The translations under genes and the position numbers were made by a program. A stretch of 64,000 nt of DNA from an uncultured Rothia sp. (GTDB lineage Bacteria > Actinomycetota > Actinomycetes > Actinomycetales > Micrococcaceae), in assembly GCA_946222285.1 (NCBI GenBank), contig CAMIIP010000007.1, forward strand, positions 21,114 to 85,113, written 5' to 3'. The notes beneath the pieces were generated by a model. The model was given only the letters and a program-made list of their open reading frames with translations. It ran no database searches and was not told the origin of the DNA. This document shows positions 46,248 through 55,225 of the stretch, in pieces; the first letter of the stretch is position 1, and each line of letters begins with the position of its first letter.

Positions 46248-47969
46248 GTGACTACTCTTGAGTATTCTTCAGATACTGCAACTCAAGTTGCACCTCGTGT
46301 CGTGCCTAAATCCAAAGGACGAATTCTCGTTACTTGGCTCACCAGCACCGACCATAAAACCCTCGGGTACATGTACCTGATAACCTGCTTCATCTTCTTC
46401 TGCGTCGCCGGCATCATGGCTTTGCTTATGCGTATGGAGCTTTTTGAACCCGGTATGCAGGTTCTCCAGACCAAAGAGCAGTTTAATCAGCTCTTCACCA
46501 TGCATGGAACATTGATGTTGCTCATGTTTGGTACTCCTGCATTCGTTGGTTTTGCTAACGTTTTAATTCCTTTGCAGATTGGTGCGCCCGATGTGGCGTT
46601 TCCACGATTGAACGCTCTAGCTTTCTGGTTCTTCCTCTTCGGATCGTTGGTAGCTATTGCTGGATTCCTTACCCCTCAGGGCGCAGCTTCTTTCGGCTGG
46701 TTTGCATATGCTCCGCTTAATAGCACTACTTATTCACCGAGTGTCGGTGGAGACCTCTGGGTCTTCGGTCTTGCGCTTCAGGGATTTGGTACCATCATGG
46801 GCGGTGTCAACTTCTTGACCACTATCCTTTGCATGCGTGCTCCCGGTATGACTATGTGGCGTATGCCCATCTTCACCTGGACTACCCTAATTACCGCCAT
46901 CTTAATCATTATGATTTTCCCTCCACTAGCATCGGCTCTCTTTGCTCTGGGTATGGACCGACGACTTGGCGGACACATCTTTGATCCGGAAAACGGTGGT
47001 GCCATTCTTTGGCAACACCTCTTCTGGTTCTTTGGTCATCCCGAGGTATACGTTCTTGCTCTTCCCTTCTTTGGCGTAGTGTCAGAAATTATTCCGGTTT
47101 TCTCTCGTAAGCCAATCTTTGGTTATAAAGGCTTGGTCTTTGCAACTATTGCTATTGCTGCTCTTTCCGTTACCGTGTGGGCACACCACATGTATGTAAC
47201 TGGTGCAGTAATGCTTCCCTTCTTCTCCTTTATGACCATGTTGATTGGTATTCCTACCGGTATGAAGTTCTTCAACTGGATAGGAACTATGTGGCAGGGA
47301 TCGATTACCTTTGAGACTCCTTTGATTTGGGTTATTGGATTCCTTGTAACCTTCCTTTTTGGTGGTCTCACCGGCGTTATTCTTGCTACTCCTCCTTTGG
47401 ATTTTCATGTCTCTGACTCCTACTTCGTAGTAGCACACTTCCATTACGTGATCTTTGGTACCGTTGTGTTTTCTATGTTTGCTGGATTCTATTTCTGGTG
47501 GCCCAAGTGGACAGGCAAAATGCTTAATGAGCGCATCGGAAAAATTCACTTCTGGTTGCTCTTCTTTGGCTTCCATATGACCTTCCTCATTCAGCACTGG
47601 CTCGGTGTAGAAGGTATGCCTCGCCGTTACGCAGATTACATGCCTGAAGATGGATTTACCTGGATGAATCAACTTTCAACTGTTGGATCAATGTTGTTAG
47701 CGATTTCGATGATTCCTTTCCTATGGAATGTCTACATCACTGCTCGCTACGGCAAGAAGGTTGAAGTTGATGATCCTTGGGGCTTTGGTGGATCTCTGGA
47801 ATGGGCAACGTCCTGTCCTCCTCCTCGTCATAACTTCACTGTTCTACCTCGTATTCGTTCCGAGCGTCCTGCACTTGACTTGCACCATCCTGAACTGTCA
47901 ACGAACATTACTGTTTCAGCGGCTGCTCGTCAGGTTTCAGGTCAGGCTCATGAAACAGTAAAGGGCTAA
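46248..47969 (+). CDS. ctaD: cytochrome c oxidase subunit I
   Basis: The heme-copper catalytic subunit of the aa3 oxidase. The 573-residue protein has about 12 membrane helices, the low-spin heme His in FTMHGTLMLLMFGTPAF, the cross-linked His-Tyr in FFGHPEVYVLALPFFG, the CuB pair in VWAHHMYVTGA and the heme a3 His region VAHFHYVIFGTVVF. The start is GTG 46248 behind a near-perfect AGGAGGTGA site, 10 bp after ctaC. Confidence 0.98.
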   Translation: MTTLEYSSDTATQVAPRVVPKSKGRILVTWLTSTDHKTLGYMYLITCFIFFCVAGIMALLMRMELFEPGMQVLQTKEQFNQLFTMHGTLMLLMFGTPAFVGFANVLIPLQIGAPDVAFPRLNALAFWFFLFGSLVAIAGFLTPQGAASFGWFAYAPLNSTTYSPSVGGDLWVFGLALQGFGTIMGGVNFLTTILCMRAPGMTMWRMPIFTWTTLITAILIIMIFPPLASALFALGMDRRLGGHIFDPENGGAILWQHLFWFFGHPEVYVLALPFFGVVSEIIPVFSRKPIFGYKGLVFATIAIAALSVTVWAHHMYVTGAVMLPFFSFMTMLIGIPTGMKFFNWIGTMWQGSITFETPLIWVIGFLVTFLFGGLTGVILATPPLDFHVSDSYFVVAHFHYVIFGTVVFSMFAGFYFWWPKWTGKMLNERIGKIHFWLLFFGFHMTFLIQHWLGVEGMPRRYADYMPEDGFTWMNQLSTVGSMLLAISMIPFLWNVYITARYGKKVEVDDPWGFGGSLEWATSCPPPRHNFTVLPRIRSERPALDLHHPELSTNITVSAAARQVSGQAHETVKG

Positions 47970-47980
47970 GGGGTCTATTT

Positions 47981-48385
47981 ATGAAAATTCTTGGTCAACT
48001 TTTCTTGTTTTTTGGAATCTTTCTTGTTCCGGTGGGAATTATCTACGGATTAATGACGCAATTTCAAGATTGGGCAGGCTTTCCAGCGATTCTCGCAACA
48101 GCTGTAATGTGTTTGTTCCTAGCATTCTTCTTGTTCTTCACTGATAAGAAGCATCCGGATCAACCAAATGAAAATACTGATGGTGAAATCGCAGACGCCG
48201 CAGGGGACTACGGCTTCTATTCACCATGGTCATGGTGGCCTCTGGTTATCGGAGTGATTTGCATGTTTCTAGTAATAGGTCTAGCAGTCTGGCAAGTTTG
48301 GGTAGTACTCATTGCCGTAATCCTGGCAATATTCTCCCTCATAGGTTGGGTCTACGAATATAACCGTGGATATCACGCTCACTAA
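47981..48385 (+). CDS. ctaF: cytochrome c oxidase subunit IV, actinobacterial
   Basis: A 134-residue membrane protein with four hydrophobic helices and the actinobacterial motif YGFYSPWSWWPLVIG. It is a structural subunit of the aa3 oxidase in the bcc-aa3 supercomplex. It starts 11 bp after ctaD and is followed by a strong terminator. Confidence 0.93.
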   Translation: MKILGQLFLFFGIFLVPVGIIYGLMTQFQDWAGFPAILATAVMCLFLAFFLFFTDKKHPDQPNENTDGEIADAAGDYGFYSPWSWWPLVIGVICMFLVIGLAVWQVWVVLIAVILAIFSLIGWVYEYNRGYHAH

Positions 48386-48394
48386 TAAATAAAT

Positions 48395-48436
48395 AATAGG
48401 GCGGTAGATTCATTTGAATCTACCGCCCTATTTGTT
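48395..48436 (+). terminator. terminator of the ctaCDF operon
   Basis: A perfect 17-bp stem, AATAGGGCGGTAGATTC (48395-48411) with its complement at 48416-48432, four-base loop, then TGTTT. Confidence 0.92.
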
Positions 48437-48439
48437 TAA

Positions 48440-49150
48440 AAGCAGAAAAGAAAACAGTATCTCTGTTCTTCTTCATCACGATCTTCTCGGCAGCTTTACT
48501 GTCAATTTAGGCTTGCTAAGGAATCCGACAAACCTTTTATACCCTTAGTTCCTTAGCAAAAACCCACTCGACAAGGATCTTTCAGTGCTTGTCGCCGCTA
48601 CATTCAGATGGAGATATAAAAAGTTCTAGGCAAATCGAAAAGAGTATCTTCTCTGGCAAAGTAGATCCAGAGCAGAAAGTTGCTCGTGAATGAACGGCGA
48701 TAGTACCTTAATCGAACGATGCCCCTTTTCATCCGAGCTCTAAGAGGCTAAGTATGCTACCGACTTATAATATGTGATTCCTTCGTAATAAATACAACGG
48801 TTATTCAATCAATCGGAGCCTCTGAAGTATATATCTGCTCCCGTCGACCGTTAGGTTTCTGCAGGGGGAGAGAGAAGAAGGAGGAATGAAATGTCTCTTA
48901 GGCTAAAGATTCTCTTATGAATTATTCTGGGGTCTTTTTAGTACAGATAGACACCTGGAGTAGGGGTTTATGTTCTTCTTGTCCAGAACGACTATTCTGC
49001 TCTCAACCATGAAATAAATTTCAATTATCTAATTAAGATAAGGGTAAAAACATGAATCATCCTGAGATTTGTGGACTTTAAAGCAATGTTGGGGCAATAT
49101 TGATCGCACGCTGCTTTCATGTCCCATGTCGATTTCTTATAAAGGTATTC
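48440..49150. other. gene-free stretch with stacked inverted repeats; RNA or decayed gene
   Basis: About 710 bp between the two convergent terminators with no open frame over 60 codons. Perfect inverted repeats are present: TTGCTAAGGAA (48513-48523) with TTCCTTAGCAA (48549-48559), CGACAAG (48569-48575) with CTTGTCG (48588-48594), and CTCTGG (48651-48656) with CCAGAG (48667-48672). A TATAAT lies at 48766-48771 without a clear -35. It does not show the hallmarks of tmRNA, RNase P RNA or SRP RNA that I could recognise. It may hold a small RNA, or be the remnant of a gene. Confidence 0.4.
48891..49012 (+). CDS. two candidate coupled mini-ORFs (9 and 31 codons)
   Basis: A strong ribosome site (AAGGAGG, 48878-48884) lies 6 bp before ATG 48891, which opens a 9-codon frame (MSLRLKILL) ending at 48920. 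A 31-codon frame starts at 48917 with an ATGA overlap and ends at 49012; it encodes a peptide with three closely placed cysteines (GLCSSCPERLFC). Whether they are translated is unknown. They could equally be chance in non-coding DNA. Confidence 0.2.
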
Positions 49151-49152
49151 AT

Positions 49153-49188
49153 ACAAAAAGGTCCTCTCCCTCTCGGGAGAGGACCTTT
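49153..49188 (-). terminator. terminator of the ctaE-qcrCAB operon
   Basis: AAAGGTCCTCTCCC (49157-49170) and GGGAGAGGACCTTT (49175-49188) are perfect complements with a four-base loop; read on the minus strand a T5 run follows. Confidence 0.9.
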
Positions 49189-49203
49189 CTCAAAGGGAAA
49201 CCG

Positions 49204-50862
49204 TTAATTGATTTCTTTCTTTTCTGAGCCTTCAACTGCATCATGATCGTGATTATGATGAGCCGCTTCAAGCTCCGCAGGCGTAACTGCTACAACACGA
49301 TCTTGGAACCAAATCTTCGAAAGTCCACCGCGTGTCTTTTCAATAATCGAAACTTTACCCTTTTTATTAGGCTGAGCCTCAATAGGGGTAGGCGATTCGA
49401 AATTGACCAATTTATAGCGGCGGTATTCATCAAGAGGTTTGTGAACCTCGATGAATTCACCATGTGGTAACTGCACAACTTGACCTGATTCGATACCGTG
49501 TAGCACGAGCTCGCGATCTTTACGTTGCAATGAAAGACATACACGCTGAGTTACAAAGAAACCAATCAAAGGTCCGATGATCAGTGAAGCACGCAGCCAG
49601 TATGCAACGTCGTTAAGAGATAGATGGAAATGAGTAGCAATAAGATCAGAGCTCGCCGCCACCATCAAGGTTCCGTAACCAATAATTCCAGACACGCCAA
49701 CTCCGGTTCGGAAGGGAGCGTTTCGAGGACGATCAAGGATATGGTGTTCACGGTTATCTTTGGTAACCCAACGTTCGATCCAGGGCCAAGCAAACATGGC
49801 CATAATAATCATGCCAGCGGGGATGAGCGGTCCGAGAACGCTGAAGACCCAGGTGCCACCCAAAACGTTAAATTCCCAATGCCAGGGCCAAGCTCCAGGC
49901 ATTAGACGAAGAGCACCATCGCCAAAACCAACGTACCAGTCAGGCTGAGTACCGGCCTGCACGGGAGAGGGGTCATATGGCCCATAGTTCCACACAGCAT
50001 TGATGGTGAAAGTGGAAGCTAGGAAAGCGATAATACCAAAAACAATGAAGAAGAAACCGCCAGCTTTAGCTGCATATACAGGACCAACTGGGAAACCAAC
50101 CACATTATTTTCAGTACGACCGGGGCCGGGGTACTGAGTATGTTTGTGAACAACAACCATAAACATATGAACTGCGACACAGAGTAAAATAAGTGCAGGC
50201 ACAATCATAATGTGCATGGAATATAGACGACCGATAAGCTGGTGCCCAGGGAATTCTCCGCCAAAGAAGAATAGTGAAAGGTAAGTACCTACCAGAGGAA
50301 GCGCCTTCATAATGCCATCAACGATGCGCAGACCGTTACCGGAGAGAACATCATCGGGTAGCGAGTAACCGGTAAATCCAGCTGCGATACCAAGAATAAA
50401 GAGAACACAGCCGACAACCCAGTTTAATTCACGCGGGCGACGGAAAGCACCCGTGAAGAAAACTCGAAGCATATGAATAGTAAGAGCCAGCATGAAAAGA
50501 AGAGCTGCCCAGTGGTGAATCTGGCGAAGCAACAAACCACCACGAACATCAAAGGAGATATGCAAGGTTGATGCATACGCCACTGACATCTCGGTGCCCT
50601 TCATCGGCACGTATGATCCGTCATAAGCCACAGGAGCCATCGAAGGATTAAACCAAAACGTGAGGAAAGTGCCAGAAAGAATCAAGATCACGAGGCTATA
50701 AAGAGCAACCTCTCCGAACATGAACGACCAGTGGTCGGGAAAAATTTTTCGACCAAATTCTTTGACAATTCCAGAAAGACCTACACGACTATCGACGTAG
50801 TTGGCTATACGTCCGGTACTCGTTTTTGCCTGGTAATCGGTTTCAACTGAAGCGTGTGACAT
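49204..50862 (-). CDS. qcrB: cytochrome bc1 complex cytochrome b subunit
   Basis: The menaquinol-oxidising di-heme subunit of the actinobacterial bcc complex. The 552-residue protein has heme-ligand helices (HHWAALLFMLALTIHMLRVF, then HMFMVVVHKH), the Qo-site region TQPDWYVGFGDGALRLMPG and a long actinobacterial C-terminal extension (about 140 residues) rich in charge. Its ATG overlaps the qcrA stop by one base. Last gene of the minus-strand operon. Confidence 0.97.
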   Translation of the reverse strand: MSHASVETDYQAKTSTGRIANYVDSRVGLSGIVKEFGRKIFPDHWSFMFGEVALYSLVILILSGTFLTFWFNPSMAPVAYDGSYVPMKGTEMSVAYASTLHISFDVRGGLLLRQIHHWAALLFMLALTIHMLRVFFTGAFRRPRELNWVVGCVLFILGIAAGFTGYSLPDDVLSGNGLRIVDGIMKALPLVGTYLSLFFFGGEFPGHQLIGRLYSMHIMIVPALILLCVAVHMFMVVVHKHTQYPGPGRTENNVVGFPVGPVYAAKAGGFFFIVFGIIAFLASTFTINAVWNYGPYDPSPVQAGTQPDWYVGFGDGALRLMPGAWPWHWEFNVLGGTWVFSVLGPLIPAGMIIMAMFAWPWIERWVTKDNREHHILDRPRNAPFRTGVGVSGIIGYGTLMVAASSDLIATHFHLSLNDVAYWLRASLIIGPLIGFFVTQRVCLSLQRKDRELVLHGIESGQVVQLPHGEFIEVHKPLDEYRRYKLVNFESPTPIEAQPNKKGKVSIIEKTRGGLSKIWFQDRVVAVTPAELEAAHHNHDHDAVEGSEKKEIN

Positions 50863-51968
50863 TAGTTGTTTTCACCTGCCATTTCCTTAACGTGCTTGCC
50901 ACGTTCCCAGTAAGCAGGACCAACGGGCTCATGGAAGTCACTCTGTGCAACCAGATAGCCTTCTGAATCAACAGTAATAGGTAGCTGGGGGAGGGCGTGA
51001 CCTGCTGGGCCGAAGATAACTTTACACTCGTCCGCAGCGTCAAAAGTTGACTGGTGGCAAGGGCATAGAAGGTGGTGAGTACGCTGTTCATAAAGAGCAA
51101 TGGGGCAACCAACGTGGGTGCAAACTTTTGAGTAGGCAATGATTCCATCGACATTCCAGTCTTCACGACCTTCAGAAACCTTCAAATCTGCAGGATCCAA
51201 GCGCATCAGCAATACAACTGCCTTTGCCTTTTCATCAAGGTATCCCTGATCGTGCCCAAGAGTTGATAGATTTTCAGGAAGAACGTGGTAGGCAGAGCCT
51301 AAAGTAACGTCGGATGCCTTGATCGGAGTACCGGCAGGATCGCGGACTAGGCGTACGCCTTCGTCCCACATCGTATATTTCAGAACAGATGGATCTGCAG
51401 GACCAAGGTCACGCAACAAAGTTACGAAAGTCAGAGGTGCCAAGACCACTGAGCCAATAAGCGTATTACGAATGAGGGGACGGCGTTTGATGCCGGACTC
51501 ATCCAGGATAGTTTCAATAATTTCTTGTGCTTCTGCACGATCTTCTTCAGAGCTGACAGCATGACGGTATTCAATGGTCTCATGGTCAGGCATGAGGGTA
51601 CGAGCCCACTGCACGATACCAATACCAATACCAAACATTGCAAAGGCAATGCCCAAGCCCAAAAGCAAGTTCTGCAAACGCAATGCGCTCGTGGGTTCAG
51701 GGTTTAGGACGTCGTAGTATTCGCCCCCAATTTTGATGCCAAAGTATGCAATCCAGAACAGCAAGGAACCCAACATCGAAATAACGAAGAGGAGTGAAAC
51801 CTGTCGTTCGGCGGATTTTGCTTTCTTGGGATCCACGTCGGTCAGACGCGGCGCATGAGGAGGCAGACCCGGATTGGGGAATGTCTCCTTGCTTTCCTCT
51901 TGAGAGGTAACTACGACTGAGGAGGTTTTCCTAGCGTCGTCACTATGGTTGCCCATGTGTTGCCTCAA
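50862..51968 (-). CDS. qcrA: Rieske iron-sulfur subunit of bc1 complex
   Basis: Transfers electrons from menaquinol to cytochrome cc. The 368-residue protein has three membrane helices as in actinobacterial Rieske proteins (VSLLFVISMLGSLLFWIAYF, LLLGLGIAFAMFGIGIGIVQ, LIGSVVLAPLTFVTLL). The [2Fe-2S] ligands lie in CTHVGCPIAL and CPCHQSTFDA; GPAGHALPQLP follows. It is 36 bp downstream of qcrC. The long N-terminus is hydrophilic. Confidence 0.97.
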   Translation of the reverse strand: MRQHMGNHSDDARKTSSVVVTSQEESKETFPNPGLPPHAPRLTDVDPKKAKSAERQVSLLFVISMLGSLLFWIAYFGIKIGGEYYDVLNPEPTSALRLQNLLLGLGIAFAMFGIGIGIVQWARTLMPDHETIEYRHAVSSEEDRAEAQEIIETILDESGIKRRPLIRNTLIGSVVLAPLTFVTLLRDLGPADPSVLKYTMWDEGVRLVRDPAGTPIKASDVTLGSAYHVLPENLSTLGHDQGYLDEKAKAVVLLMRLDPADLKVSEGREDWNVDGIIAYSKVCTHVGCPIALYEQRTHHLLCPCHQSTFDAADECKVIFGPAGHALPQLPITVDSEGYLVAQSDFHEPVGPAYWERGKHVKEMAGENN

Positions 51969-52004
51969 ATCTTCCTAATACGAAAACTAATGTGTGTGAA
52001 TTGT

Positions 52005-52799
52005 TTATGCTGAACGTGAAGTTAGCCAAACAGTGAAAACCATGACGATACCCAAACCGAGGGTCCAAATCAGCAGACCTTCAGCCACAGGACCCAACGA
52101 GCCAAGAGCGATTCCACCGGGGGATGAATTAACTTCTTGAGCCTTGAGATAAGTAATCACATCGCGCTTTTCTTCAGGAGTGATATTTGCATCATTGAAA
52201 ACAGGCATGTTCTGCGGACCAGTTTCCATTGCCTCGTAGATATGCTTCTCAGAAACACCCATCAAGGTGGGTGCATATTTACCGCGAGTCAACGCGCCGC
52301 CAACGCCTGCAGCATTATGGCACATTGCACAGTTAGCAAGGAATACCTTTGCACCGTTAGCTGCATCGCCCTGGGAAACGTCGAGTGCCTCTTCATCAGG
52401 AACGGTGGGACCGGCGCCAAGCGAAGCAACATAGGCTGCAAGCTGATTGGTTTGTTCTTCGTTAAACTGCCCGGGCTTGATCTGCGCCTGTGTACCCTGC
52501 ATCTGCATGGGCATACGACCGGTGCCGACTTGGAAGTCCACTGCGGCTGCGCCTACACCGATGAGGGAAGGACCATCTGCGGTGCCTTCGGCATTTGTAC
52601 CGTGGCAAGTAGCGCAGTTCGAGATGAAGAGCTTTTGCCCTTCCTCTGCCTGCTGAGCGGTGTAGGTGGTGCTAGTTTCCGCTTTCGCCTCATTTGTAGC
52701 TGTGGCAACTGCGTAGAGGCCACCGGTGAGGAGTAAAGCTAGAGCAAGCAACACGATGGCTGCAAGAGGATGTCGCCTCTTTTGAGAAAGTGCCTTCAC
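52005..52799 (-). CDS. qcrC: di-heme cytochrome c subunit of bc1 complex
   Basis: Connects the bcc complex directly to CuA of the oxidase in actinobacteria that lack soluble cytochrome c. The 264-residue protein has an N-terminal helix, two c-type domains with CATCHG (about residue 61) and CAMCHN (about residue 156), axial-Met candidates in GTGRMPMQM and GPQNMPVF, and a C-terminal membrane helix (LLIWTLGLGIVMVFTVWL). Confidence 0.96.
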   Translation of the reverse strand: MKALSQKRRHPLAAIVLLALALLLTGGLYAVATATNEAKAETSTTYTAQQAEEGQKLFISNCATCHGTNAEGTADGPSLIGVGAAAVDFQVGTGRMPMQMQGTQAQIKPGQFNEEQTNQLAAYVASLGAGPTVPDEEALDVSQGDAANGAKVFLANCAMCHNAAGVGGALTRGKYAPTLMGVSEKHIYEAMETGPQNMPVFNDANITPEEKRDVITYLKAQEVNSSPGGIALGSLGPVAEGLLIWTLGLGIVMVFTVWLTSRSA

Positions 52800-52858
52800 G
52801 TCGTTTGATCCTTATGTGTCTGTGTGCTGGTTGAACTGATTTTTAGCTGACTTTTTGG

Positions 52859-53497
52859 TTACTTCAAGAAGTAGACGACGGCGAATAGAACAATCCAGAC
52901 GACGTCAACGAAGTGCCAATAGTATGAAACAACGATTGCTGAAGTTGCCTCATAATGGCCGAATCGCTTAGCTGCGTAAGCGCGACCAATGATGAATAGG
53001 AATGCGATCAATCCACCGGTCACGTGTATGGCGTGAAAACCTGTGGTGATATAGAAAGCAGAACCGTATGCAGAGGATGCAATGGTTACGCCTTCTGCGA
53101 CCAGGTTGGCGTACTCGAATGCCTGAACAGACACAAAGAATGCGCCCATTAGGAAGGTGAGCAGGAACCACTCGACCATGCCCCACTCTTTAACGTTAAA
53201 GAGTGAGCCGGTACGGCGAGGTTTAAGTTGCTCAGCCTTAAATACACCAAACTGGCAGGTTACCGAGCTAAGTACCAAAACAATGGTGTTAGCGGTAGCC
53301 AGCGGAATAGCTAGATGTTCGGTATTTTCAGCCCAAATATCAGGACGTGAAGCCCTGAGGGTGAAATACATGGCGAATAGTCCGGCAAAAAACATCAACT
53401 CTGAAGCCAGCCACACAACAGTTCCGACAGCGACGGTGTTGGGGCGGTTTAGAGTCGTATGCGCCGACTTACTTGGGGTATGGGTTGCAGTTGTCAC
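52859..53497 (-). CDS. ctaE: cytochrome c oxidase subunit III
   Basis: The third core subunit of the aa3 oxidase, with five membrane helices in 212 residues. Conserved parts are VGTVVWLASELMFFAGLFAM, FYITTGFHAIHVTGGLIAF and SYYWHFVDVVWIVLFAVVYF. It is first in the ctaE-qcrC-qcrA-qcrB operon. GTG 53497 has no ribosome site because a 17-bp palindrome abuts it; a CATAAT box 7-12 bp upstream suggests a leaderless transcript. Confidence 0.96.
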   Translation of the reverse strand: MTTATHTPSKSAHTTLNRPNTVAVGTVVWLASELMFFAGLFAMYFTLRASRPDIWAENTEHLAIPLATANTIVLVLSSVTCQFGVFKAEQLKPRRTGSLFNVKEWGMVEWFLLTFLMGAFFVSVQAFEYANLVAEGVTIASSAYGSAFYITTGFHAIHVTGGLIAFLFIIGRAYAAKRFGHYEATSAIVVSYYWHFVDVVWIVLFAVVYFLK

Positions 53498-53514
53498 ATA
53501 GACATTATGTCTAT
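53498..53514. promoter_or_regulatory. 17-bp palindrome abutting ctaE start
   Basis: ATAGACAT-T-ATGTCTAT is a perfect palindrome whose edge touches the ctaE start codon. Read on the minus strand it contains CATAAT, a possible -10, with TTGGTT about 18 bp further up. The core GACA-N3-TGTC is shared with the site upstream of ctaC. The trpD remnant starts about 200 bp away on the other strand. Confidence 0.5.
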
Positions 53515-53710
53515 AAAACTCTCAAGAAACCAATATCTGGGAGGCTATGTTGCCATCCGTGTTGAAAATCTCTGCTTGATTCCGCGGGTTTATCCCCAAA
53601 AGTTCTTAAAGATTTCACGGATATTACAGAGGGGATATTTTCTTCTCGCATGTTTTCGTTACATGAAATATGAGGAGTGTTCAGCTGGCTTACCAGATAA
53701 GATATGTGCC

Positions 53711-54776
53711 ATGAGTAAATTCGCGCCTTCTAGCCTACCCGTTTCTTGGAAATCAATTCTGAATAAGTTAACTCTTCGGCAGAATCTCACAGATTCTGAA
53801 ATCGCTTAGGCAATGGACGAAATTATGACCGGGGTCGTATCGGAGACCATTCTCGGCGCTTTTCTCATCGCCCTTCGGGTTAAGGGGGGAGACCCCCGAA
53901 GAGCTCTCAGCTCTTGCTCAAGGCATGCTCGCTAAAGCAGAGAAAATTGATATTAGTTCTCATGCTGTAGATGTTGTGGGCACCGGTGGAGATCAACATA
54001 ATACGGTCAACATTTCTACCATGGCGTCGATGGTCATTGTGGGCGCCGGTGTTCCTGTTATTAAACATGGTAATCGCGCTTCGTCATCGTCATCAGGATC
54101 TGCTGATGTTTTAGAAGCACTGGGTATCAACCTAAATATGCCCATTTCGCGGGTGGCTACTGGTTTATACGAGGTTGGCATTGCCTTTCTATTTGCGCAA
54201 GTGTTCCATCCCTCCATGAAATATGTAGCGCCGACGCGTAAACAACTCGGTGTTCCCACAGCTTTTAACTATCTTGGCCCCATGACTAATCCTGCGCAGG
54301 TTCGGTCTTCAGCTATTGGTGTAGCTGATGAAGGGATGGCAAGAAAAATTGCTGATGTTTTTGCCTCGCGTAATGATCATGCCCTGATCTTTCGCGGGGA
54401 AGATGGGCTCGACGAACTCACCATTAGTGGAAATTCGCAGCTCTGGGAAACTTATGAGGGTAAGATTACTGCTCATATTATCGATCCGCGTGAGTATGGT
54501 TTTAGTCTAGGCAAGTTGCAGGATCTTCGCGGGGGAGATGCCTTAGAAAATGCCGTCGTCTTTAGAAAAATTATGCAGGGGGATAAAGGGCATATCAGGG
54601 ATGCGGTTCTGCTCAATGCAGCTGCAGGTATCGTAGCTTTCGAAGACAACGATGAAAATTTGTCTTTCCAGGAAAGATTTTCCGCTGCTCTTGTCAGATC
54701 TCAGCAAACTTTAGATGAGGGGCTTGCTTGGAAGGCTTTAGAAAGATGGAGAGAATTCTCCGCTAAAAAATATTAA
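53711..54776 (+). pseudogene. trpD: anthranilate phosphoribosyltransferase, disrupted
   Basis: TrpD joins anthranilate and PRPP in tryptophan synthesis. From ATG 53711 the frame reads through the N-terminal helices and meets TAG at 53807-53809 exactly where Trp is expected in the conserved WAMDEIM. After AMDEIM..LIALRVKG the frame shifts at a run of six G (53884-53889); five would restore ETPEELSALAQGML. From there to 54776 the gene is intact, with VGTGGDQHNT, the PRPP-loop KHGNRASSS and LGPMTNPA. Restart at ATG 53813 would avoid the stop but not the frameshift. Position next to ctaE is usual for actinobacterial trpD. Confidence 0.85.
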
Positions 54777-54816
54777 CTTCAAGGAAAAGTTTAAGGTTAT
54801 CGTTTTCTTCATATTT

Positions 54817-54857
54817 GATTAGGCTAACCGCTTGGTGCAGTAGCCTAATCTTTTTAT
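54817..54857 (+). terminator. terminator after trpD
   Basis: GATTAGGCTA (54817-54826) pairs with TAGCCTAATC (54841-54850), followed by TTTTTATTT. It overlaps the end of the convergent DUF3054 gene. Confidence 0.85.
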
Positions 54858-55225
54858 TTAATAGCAACTCGAGTTTTTCTCTTACCCACAATAAGTTTGA
54901 CAATTGCTCTCCATCCGAGCAAGAAAAACGCTAAGACAATCAGTGTTACCAGCAAAAAACTCAGAGCACTGGTTCCACCCATCAACAAACGAATTCCTTG
55001 CCCGCAAAATACTGAGATCAGCCAGACCAAAATTCCAGCAGGAATGAGCTTCAATGGCTGGGAACGTACAGTTGGAATCAACCAAGCAATAACCAAGGCA
55101 AGGAAAAACGGCAAAGCCGTCATGAATGTTCCAGCCAATCCTTCGTTATGAGAAGTGCGTCCAGCTGCAGCGAATACCACGATGAGGGTCGCATCAGCCA
55201 CGAAGGCTACTATTTTTTTCTTCAC
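54854..55225 (-). CDS. DUF3054 membrane protein
   Basis: A 123-residue integral membrane protein of the DUF3054 family, function unknown. Four hydrophobic helices are visible, with the family motif VVFAAAGRTSHNEG between the first two and GTSALSFLLV before the last. The GTG at 55225 follows AAGGAGG at five bases and is the better start; an open frame to 55243 would place that ribosome site inside the gene. Confidence 0.85.
   Translation of the reverse strand: MKKKIVAFVADATLIVVFAAAGRTSHNEGLAGTFMTALPFFLALVIAWLIPTVRSQPLKLIPAGILVWLISVFCGQGIRLLMGGTSALSFLLVTLIVLAFFLLGWRAIVKLIVGKRKTRVAIK

Noticed and set aside
48440..49150. Possible tmRNA, RNase P RNA or SRP RNA in the gap
   Set aside because: No tRNA-like acceptor end, no tag-peptide frame, no GAGGAAAGTCC-type RNase P core and no SRP Alu/S-domain tetraloop pattern could be recognised.
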